NCBI GenBank assembly: GCA_964195945.1
Contig: CAXMRC010000058.1
Location: 1-24,872, forward strand
Length of the DNA: 24,872 nt
Direction: 5' to 3'
Source: JAAETI01 sp964195945
GTDB lineage: Bacteria; Actinomycetota; Acidimicrobiia; Spongiisociales; UBA5794
The notes beneath the pieces are model-generated. The model was not told the DNA's origin, ran no database searches, and saw only the letters and a list, made by a program, of their open reading frames with translations. Each line of letters opens with the position of its first letter. Position 1 is the first letter of the stretch. Below, piece by piece: positions 20,026-24,872 of this stretch. The translations under genes and the position numbers were made by a program.

Positions 20026-21023
20026 GACAAGCTAGACCTGATCCGGCCGCCGCCTGCGAGCTTTGCGCGAAAGCGACGATCGCTGTCATCTAGATATAGG
20101 GAGACGCGACGGATAGCCATCGGATTTGCGGTTATTGCACGGCTTCTTGCGGGCCCGGGGACCATAGTGAACGCCGCCGTGTACCCTGCTTCTCTCGCCA
20201 ACTCCTCGATTTGAGGGCTGAAATCCGCGGTGGTGCCATTCGGATAGGCCAGGGAACGCACCGGCGCATCTAGTTCATCCTCGAGCCGCAGCCGGGATCC
20301 TTTGAGTTCTCTGAGCGCTTGATCGGGCGGCAGTTGGGTGAGGATGGTGTGACTCAATGTGTGCGAGCCGAAGCTGAATCCCTTGCTCATCATTGAGCGG
20401 ACCTCGTCCCACGTGAGGAGCTCTCCTGCATAGATGTCCGCTGGTAGGCGGACATCGAGCAATGCGCCGAGCTGGGCGACGGCCTCGTCCTTCCGGTCAT
20501 CCGGCTGTCGTTTCATCGCTTCGATCCATTCCGTTGAGATGGACGAGGCGGATGCCCACGTGCGGACTCCCAGGATTGGCAGATCGGCTTGTGACCTCTC
20601 CGTGTTGCGGAAGCAGAATGCCGCCGCATCCCAGAAGAATGGCCGATCTCGACTGACGTAGTCGGTGGATAGGAACACGACGGCGGGTAAGCCACGTTCC
20701 TGGAGGATGGGCAGCGCGAACTCGAGATTGTCGCGATACCCGTCGTCAAATGTGACAAGTGCAGCTCGAGGAGGAAGGGGGGTTCCGCCATCCAGCCAGC
20801 CATGAAGGTCTGCGAGTGAGATGGCGTTGTATTTTTGCGAAACTATGTCCATCTGCCGGGCGAATCCGTTGGGTGTGGCGCTGATCACGGGCTCAAAGAA
20901 CGGGAATCCTGAGGGGTTTCGAATCCTGTGATATGCGAGCACCGTGAGCCGGTCCCGACCCCAGATGCGCTCCACGCCGGATAGGAGTCGATCTTCTAAC
21001 CAGGTTTGTTTTGCTTCGGCCAT
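20022..21023 (-). CDS. Polysaccharide deacetylase (NodB homology domain)
   Basis: 333 residues with the three NodB motifs in order: TFDDGYRD (catalytic Asp93, metal-binding Asp94), SHTLSH (His221 and His225, metal ligands) and LAYPNG (about 258-263). There is no signal peptide or membrane helix, so it appears cytoplasmic or peripheral, unlike exported peptidoglycan deacetylases. Length fits the family of lipid- or sugar-linked intermediate deacetylases found in polysaccharide loci. It would remove N-acetyl (or O-acetyl) groups from a GlcNAc-like residue using a divalent metal (family knowledge). AGGTGA precedes the ATG at 21023. It lies 55 bp downstream of the lipoprotein gene on the same strand, probably co-transcribed. 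Confidence 0.9.
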   Translation of the reverse strand: MAEAKQTWLEDRLLSGVERIWGRDRLTVLAYHRIRNPSGFPFFEPVISATPNGFARQMDIVSQKYNAISLADLHGWLDGGTPLPPRAALVTFDDGYRDNLEFALPILQERGLPAVVFLSTDYVSRDRPFFWDAAAFCFRNTERSQADLPILGVRTWASASSISTEWIEAMKRQPDDRKDEAVAQLGALLDVRLPADIYAGELLTWDEVRSMMSKGFSFGSHTLSHTILTQLPPDQALRELKGSRLRLEDELDAPVRSLAYPNGTTADFSPQIEELAREAGYTAAFTMVPGPARSRAITANPMAIRRVSLYLDDSDRRFRAKLAGGGRIRSSLS

Positions 21024-21078
21024 CGTTCACCTACCGCAAGCTGTTGAGATCGGATTGGGTTCAGGCCAGTTTGTTTGG

Positions 21079-21897
21079 CTACGGGTTTGGACCAACTTGA
21101 AGCTCCCCACCTCTGCACCCGAGAATGTCCGACATGTAGGCGGTGGACGTCGGTTCTGGAAGGATGATTCGTTTTAGCCCGCCTCCCTCGAGTCCGATGA
21201 CGTAGACCAGCTCTTCACCTGCGGAGTCAAGAAGCGCAAACGCACATGTCGAGTCGGTCCCTGTATAGGTGATCCGGAACATTGCGGGGACCAGGAAGTC
21301 CTCCGAGTCGGCGGGGGCCCTATGGACGAAGTAGAGGCCATCTCCATCGGGATCCAGGAGAGCGACATCCACTGTCGTGGTGGTGACAGAAGCGGCCTCT
21401 CCACAGTCCTGGAAGTAGTAGTAGCGATCGTCGACGAGAGCCAGTTGCATGTCCTGGCGTCGGGTCCAGCCGAAGTCGACGAACTCGATGTCCAGCGTAT
21501 ACACGGCCGAAAAGTCGAAGGTAGCTCCATCGAAAATGTCCGACCACGCAGCCGGGCCGGTGATCGAGCGGATGGTGGCCTTGGCGGTGTCATCGGGGAT
21601 GAATTCTTCGTAGATGGCGCGACAGCTTTCTCGTCCGTAGTAGTCCCGCAGCTGTGGATGAATCCTTTGCACCAAGAACACGGGATTGCCGGTTCGATAA
21701 GCGCCAACGAAAGCGTCGATGAACTCGTCGACCGTTTCGGGTGCGATTGTTGTAGTCGTTGTGGTCGTTGTAACCGCAGCCGTTGGACCGGTCGGATTAG
21801 CGTCGGTCAGGGGCACCAATGCAGGATCAATCGTCTCATTGGCGCATCCGGCAAGCATCAGAGCAAATGCCGCCACTACGGCGGCAATGGAACCCAT
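21079..21897 (-). CDS. Lipoprotein of unknown function
   Basis: 272 residues with a hydrophobic signal segment and lipobox LAGC (Cys18), a Thr-rich spacer (eight Thr in a row near 43-50), then a compact domain with TVDEFIDAFVGAYRTGN, ESCRAIYEEF, DFSAVYTLDIEFVDFGW and DRYYYFQDCG. The first part resembles SnoaL/NTF2-like helical entry plus beta-sheet, a tentative fold guess. Several Cys may pair. It is likely surface-exposed next to the polysaccharide machinery. The ATG at 21897 lies 13 nt from the only SD (GAGGAGG) and leaves the signal peptide without a positive n-region. An ATT three codons upstream would add Met-Pro-Lys and lie 4 nt from the SD. Confidence 0.78.
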   Translation of the reverse strand: MGSIAAVVAAFALMLAGCANETIDPALVPLTDANPTGPTAAVTTTTTTTTIAPETVDEFIDAFVGAYRTGNPVFLVQRIHPQLRDYYGRESCRAIYEEFIPDDTAKATIRSITGPAAWSDIFDGATFDFSAVYTLDIEFVDFGWTRRQDMQLALVDDRYYYFQDCGEAASVTTTTVDVALLDPDGDGLYFVHRAPADSEDFLVPAMFRITYTGTDSTCAFALLDSAGEELVYVIGLEGGGLKRIILPEPTSTAYMSDILGCRGGELQVGPNP

Positions 21898-22107
21898 TTT
21901 CGGAATAGCGCCTCCTCATCCAGTAGACCCCAGATTGGTCGAGCGGGGTGCCTTGCGCAAATATTGATAGGCCCAAGATTGGGTGTTCGGGTTCGCTACC
22001 AGGGTGCACTGAAGACAGTACAGACCCTGTTGCCCTACGGGATCGAATTCTCCTTACCTTCGGTGTTGAGTTTATTCATAATGGAGGAGAAACGTCGAGG
22101 AGGCACC

Positions 22108-22353
22108 ATGACAACGTGTCCGCTCCCCAGACATCCTTGTGAGACCGGGCCCCACGACCAGGTCCCCAGCCTGGCACAGCTCGAAGGGGCACACCTTCTG
22201 GCAAACGAGGCGCGCCTTTTCCTCACAGGTTGCGGGTTCAGCGACCGTCACATTCTGGAATGGGCGCTCTGCTACATCGCAGAAGAGGGTTCAGGCGATG
22301 TCCAATCGTTTGTCGCCTGGATCCATGATTGCGAAGCGGTGAACGCCCAATAG
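22108..22353 (+). CDS. Small Cys-containing hypothetical protein
   Basis: 81 residues starting MTTCPLPRHPCETGPHDQ, then a helical region with LEGAHLLANEARLFLTGCGFS, HILEWALCYIAEEG and VQSFVAWIHDCEAVNAQ. Five Cys are spread through the chain without a clear zinc-binding spacing. GGAGG at 22099-22103 lies 4 nt before the ATG, which decides this start over the in-frame ATG at 22081. A candidate promoter (TTACCT 22054-22059, CATAAT 22077-22082, 17-bp spacer) precedes it. Soluble, no signal peptide. I do not recognise the family; it may be a small regulatory or adaptor protein. Convergent with the SDR gene 37 bp downstream. Confidence 0.72.
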   Translation: MTTCPLPRHPCETGPHDQVPSLAQLEGAHLLANEARLFLTGCGFSDRHILEWALCYIAEEGSGDVQSFVAWIHDCEAVNAQ

Positions 22354-22390
22354 ATCCGCCCGAGCTTTGGCGTGCAGGCCAGGGTGTGGC

Positions 22391-23098
22391 TCAGACTTTT
22401 CCGTAAACCGGGATTGCTGCTCCGTTGATGACCTCGGAAGCGGGGCTCAGCAGAAAGTCCAGAACCGCGGCTATCTCGGCCGGCTTTGGCCACTGCATGT
22501 AGTCCGCATAGGGGAGAGCGGCCCGTGTGGCTCTGGTATCGATCACCGAAGGAACCAACACATTTGCCGTGATATTCGTGTCGTCGAGCTCGGTCGCCAG
22601 AGACTGGACCAGAGACATGACGGCGGCCTTTGATGCGTTGAACACCGCTTGACCTGCCGGGTTTTCAACTGCCGCCCGGCTACCGACGGCAATGACTCGT
22701 CCCCATTCGGACTCGAGCATGTGGGGCAGTGCGGCTCGCAACGTGTAAAAGGTGGAGCGGAGATTGAGATCAATCATCCGGTCAAAGCGCAGAGGGTCGG
22801 TCTCGGCAACGTCTCGCCCACCGGCCCATCCGCCAACGAGGGCGGCAACGACATTGATTCCGCCGAATGTCTCGACAACATCCTTCATCACGGAGTCCAC
22901 AGCTTCAATGTCGGTGCAGTCACAACGGCGCAGCATCAGTCGATCTTCGTCGAGATCGAGTTCGTCCTCGAGGTTGCGAGCTTCATCCGGCTTGAGATAG
23001 GTGATAGCCACTTTGAAGTCGCGTCTGATCAGATATGGGAGAAGCGCCCGACCCAACCCGCCGGTGCCACCGGTTACGACAGCTACGTTGTCTTGCAT
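22391..23098 (-). CDS. Short-chain dehydrogenase/reductase-like protein lacking the catalytic Tyr
   Basis: 235 residues with the SDR coenzyme loop TGGTGGLG (about 9-16), LDLNLRSTF-like NLRST and catalytic-region Ser140 in IAVGSRAAVE. Lys157 sits in FNASKAAV. The usual YxxxK has Phe153 in place of Tyr (TTC at 22642-22640; TAC is one base away), and the usual NAG is VGG. The C-terminal ATRAALPYADYMQWPKPAEIAA and GAAIPVYGK match one actinobacterial SDR subgroup that normally has Tyr. Without Tyr, ordinary ketone/alcohol chemistry should be impaired, so it may bind NAD(P) in another role or be inactive. It is the last gene of the PIG-L/saccharopine-dehydrogenase-like operon (40-bp gap). Confidence 0.87.
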   Translation of the reverse strand: MQDNVAVVTGGTGGLGRALLPYLIRRDFKVAITYLKPDEARNLEDELDLDEDRLMLRRCDCTDIEAVDSVMKDVVETFGGINVVAALVGGWAGGRDVAETDPLRFDRMIDLNLRSTFYTLRAALPHMLESEWGRVIAVGSRAAVENPAGQAVFNASKAAVMSLVQSLATELDDTNITANVLVPSVIDTRATRAALPYADYMQWPKPAEIAAVLDFLLSPASEVINGAAIPVYGKV

Positions 23099-23138
23099 AT
23101 CGACACACTAGTGCAGCACGGCCTCAGCGGCGGTGCGA

Positions 23139-24263
23139 TCACCTGGCTTGGGGGCCTATTCCCACCTGGCTGAGCTCTGACATCAGCAGGTCAGCAGGGG
23201 CAACGGCGTGCATAGCGGCCGCCCCACGGAAATCGACCAGTCCACGAATGATGAGATCGCACAGAGCCGTTGCGGGGAAGGCCGTGGTCCTTGCCAATGA
23301 CGAGAACTGCCCGTCGTCGACGTCTTCAATGCGGATCTCAGCGTTGTAGCCCTCCGCCGACACGGCAACACTCACCAGGGTCACGTCAGGTTCGCCGCGG
23401 GGAAGGTGCTCAGTCAGAAGGTCAAGAAGCACAGTTCGCGGAGCGACCTCTGCTCCGGTGAAGTCGCCGGGCTGTGTTTCGAACAGCCCGATCTCTCGCA
23501 TACTGGCGAAGACCGATCCGTGCCCTGGGAAACGAAGCGTCTTGTACTCGAGTTGGTTGACCCGTCCCTCGTAGTCCTGGCACATGGTCGATGTACCCCC
23601 TGCGGTCGAGAACGCCTCAAGACTGCCCCAACGGTCACCCCATTCGATTTGTTCGAATCGGGTGAGCGGATCGACTGTGGCGACGACGCCAGCCTGGATG
23701 ATCTCGCACGGTTCGGCGTACTCATTGATCAGCCCCCCGGCATAGAAGGCCAGTTGATATCTGAGCGTTCCGATCGGTGCCTGAGGGAGCACTCCGACTC
23801 TTATCTGGACGTCGTCGATCGCCTCCGCCGGAGCCTTGGCGATCAAACCCGCCGCAAGCACATTGGCCAGACCGGGGGCGAGCCCGCAATCGGGGACAAG
23901 CGCAACGTCGGCTGACCTTGCCGTGTCATCGAGCCGGAGCTGTTGTTTGACGATGGTGGGGTTGCCACCGAAGTCGAAGTAGTGGCACCCACTGTTCGCT
24001 GCTCGGGTGGCCAGTTCCATGCCGAACAGATAGGGGACCGCGGAAATCGCCGTGTCGTGTAGTCCCATGATTTCGTCGACAGCGATTCCATCTGTGGCAT
24101 CGATCTTTTGCCAGGGAATGTCTAGCTCCTCGCCAACACGTTGCGCCGCGACTGCGTTCGCGTCGGCGATGGTGACGCGGTGGCCGCGCCGATCAAGATC
24201 CCATGCTGCGGCCCGGCCAACGATTCCTGATCCGAGGACTAGAGAACGGGGGGAGTTTGTCAC
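23139..24263 (-). CDS. Saccharopine dehydrogenase family protein
   Basis: 374 residues. N-terminal Rossmann domain SLVLGSGIVGRAAAWDLDRR (GxGxxGxxxA) and DAN at the end of beta-2; then DTAISAVPYLFGMELATRAA and GCHYFDFGG, and PDCGLAPGLANVLAAGL, which are hallmark saccharopine-dehydrogenase-like sequences. RYQLAFYAGGLINEY begins the substrate domain. Family members act on lysine-derived or other amino-acid conjugates, or on homospermidine/carboxynorspermidine; the substrate here cannot be read. It starts with GTG at 24263 overlapping the PIG-L stop as GTGA, so it is translationally coupled to it. Confidence 0.9.
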   Translation of the reverse strand: MTNSPRSLVLGSGIVGRAAAWDLDRRGHRVTIADANAVAAQRVGEELDIPWQKIDATDGIAVDEIMGLHDTAISAVPYLFGMELATRAANSGCHYFDFGGNPTIVKQQLRLDDTARSADVALVPDCGLAPGLANVLAAGLIAKAPAEAIDDVQIRVGVLPQAPIGTLRYQLAFYAGGLINEYAEPCEIIQAGVVATVDPLTRFEQIEWGDRWGSLEAFSTAGGTSTMCQDYEGRVNQLEYKTLRFPGHGSVFASMREIGLFETQPGDFTGAEVAPRTVLLDLLTEHLPRGEPDVTLVSVAVSAEGYNAEIRIEDVDDGQFSSLARTTAFPATALCDLIIRGLVDFRGAAAMHAVAPADLLMSELSQVGIGPQAR

Positions 24264-24872
24264 GGTGTAATCCTTTTGAAGGATTCGGCCGCCGCCAGAC
24301 TGGCTGACTCTCCCTGTATCGTCGCCCAGCGCCGCATCTTGTCGACGAAAGCTTCCTTGTTGCCATCGGTCTGCTCTGCTCCGCCCATCGTGGTTGTGCC
24401 TTGCGACGAATGACAGAGCAGAGCTCTGATTTTTGCATCGAAGTGTTCACCAATGTCCTCCCAATGGTCCGGTGACTGCGCAGACCACAACAGGACAGCA
24501 GCGGGACGGTGTTCTTCGAGTCCCTGTTCGGGGAAGAAAAGATGATCCCTTGCAGAGATGACGCCGTCCATGACGGCCCAACCAGTTGCCCGGTGATCGG
24601 GATGGAGCTGATAGAGCTGCCATGGGTCGTGGCTGAGCACCACATCGGGCTTGAGCTCGCGAATCTGCCTGCACATCTCCCTGCGAAGATCCATCGTGTA
24701 TTCGAGTTCACCGTCGATGAATTCGAGGTGGCGAACTGCGGTGGCACCGAGAGCGGCGGCAGCCGACTGCTGCTCGGTGGATCGGGTATTGATGAGATCG
24801 TCGGAGTCGACGCTGGCGTCCCAGGTTCCCTTCGATCCGTCGGTCACGACAAGCATCGTTACCTGGGATCCC
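24260..24872 (-). CDS. PIG-L family deacetylase, N-terminus beyond the window
   Basis: The frame is open at the right edge (GSQVTMLVVTDGSKGTWD), so the N-terminal zinc motif (usually AHPDD) is outside. The second family motif HPDHRATG is present in LYQLHPDHRATGWAVMDG, and LEFIDGELEYT and PDVVLSHDPW are typical. PIG-L/LmbE proteins are zinc amidases that remove acetyl groups from GlcNAc-containing molecules such as GlcNAc-inositol, or cleave related conjugates. The next gene is translationally coupled by GTGA. It is the first visible gene of a three-gene operon with a saccharopine-dehydrogenase-like protein and an SDR. Confidence 0.9.
   Translation of the reverse strand, partial: GSQVTMLVVTDGSKGTWDASVDSDDLINTRSTEQQSAAAALGATAVRHLEFIDGELEYTMDLRREMCRQIRELKPDVVLSHDPWQLYQLHPDHRATGWAVMDGVISARDHLFFPEQGLEEHRPAAVLLWSAQSPDHWEDIGEHFDAKIRALLCHSSQGTTTMGGAEQTDGNKEAFVDKMRRWATIQGESASLAAAESFKRITP

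Noticed and set aside
1..24872. CRISPR arrays, rRNA genes, insertion sequences, transposase or integrase genes
   Set aside because: No regularly spaced direct repeats of CRISPR type, no rRNA-like sequence, and no frame with transposase or tyrosine/serine recombinase motifs was found.

Overview
The window looks like a moderately high-GC actinobacterial chromosome. I infer Actinomycetota, possibly Acidimicrobiia, from the many GTG/TTG starts, the Ser/Thr-linker lipoproteins, and the mix of a PIG-L deacetylase, a ScyD-like lipoprotein and a cell-surface polysaccharide locus without an outer-membrane exporter. The taxonomic guess was not checked against any database.

Layout. (1) 1-2949: a 5'-truncated ScyD/ScyE-like beta-propeller gene, a minus-strand MetE-type methyltransferase, and a second, complete ScyD/ScyE-like lipoprotein with a perfect LacI-type palindrome at its promoter. 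(2) 2950-6270: a degenerate island. It holds four gene remnants, all C-terminal ends on the plus strand: a zinc/quinone-type dehydrogenase, an unidentified 39-codon tail, a GAPDH tail with an internal stop, and a DUF6544/DUF6920-like tail. It also holds a 313-bp direct duplication carrying a small membrane-anchored protein, one small intact gene, and the 3' half of a tRNA-Glu(CTC) with helically phased CGCAA repeats upstream and two hairpins downstream. This reads as an old integration or deletion hotspot at a tRNA. (3) 6274-21023, with an adjoining lipoprotein to 21897: an exopolysaccharide/capsule-type locus. It has an ATP-grasp ligase, a Wzx flippase, three GT4 and one GT2 glycosyltransferases, a stand-alone Wzz-like protein, an O-antigen-ligase/Wzy-like protein with a second Wzz-like domain fused to its C-terminus, a polyprenyl-phosphate sugar-1-phosphate transferase, a membrane-anchored protein of unknown function, a NodB-type polysaccharide deacetylase and a lipoprotein. 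(4) 22108-24872: a small Cys-containing protein on the plus strand, facing a minus-strand operon of PIG-L deacetylase, saccharopine-dehydrogenase-like enzyme and SDR.

Inferred working model for the polysaccharide locus. The PHPT loads the first sugar phosphate on a lipid carrier and the GT2/GT4 enzymes extend the repeat. Wzx flips it, the Wzy-like domain polymerises it, and two Wzz-like modules (one free, one fused to the polymerase) set chain length. The deacetylase and ATP-grasp enzyme decorate it. No tyrosine autokinase, Wza-like exporter or nucleotide-sugar synthesis gene is in the window.

The most interesting signals are the Wzy-Wzz fusion, a 36-bp perfect palindrome in its coding sequence, short upstream ORFs with their own Shine-Dalgarno sites that end in ATGA overlaps with polysaccharide genes, and the tRNA-Glu-linked gene graveyard.
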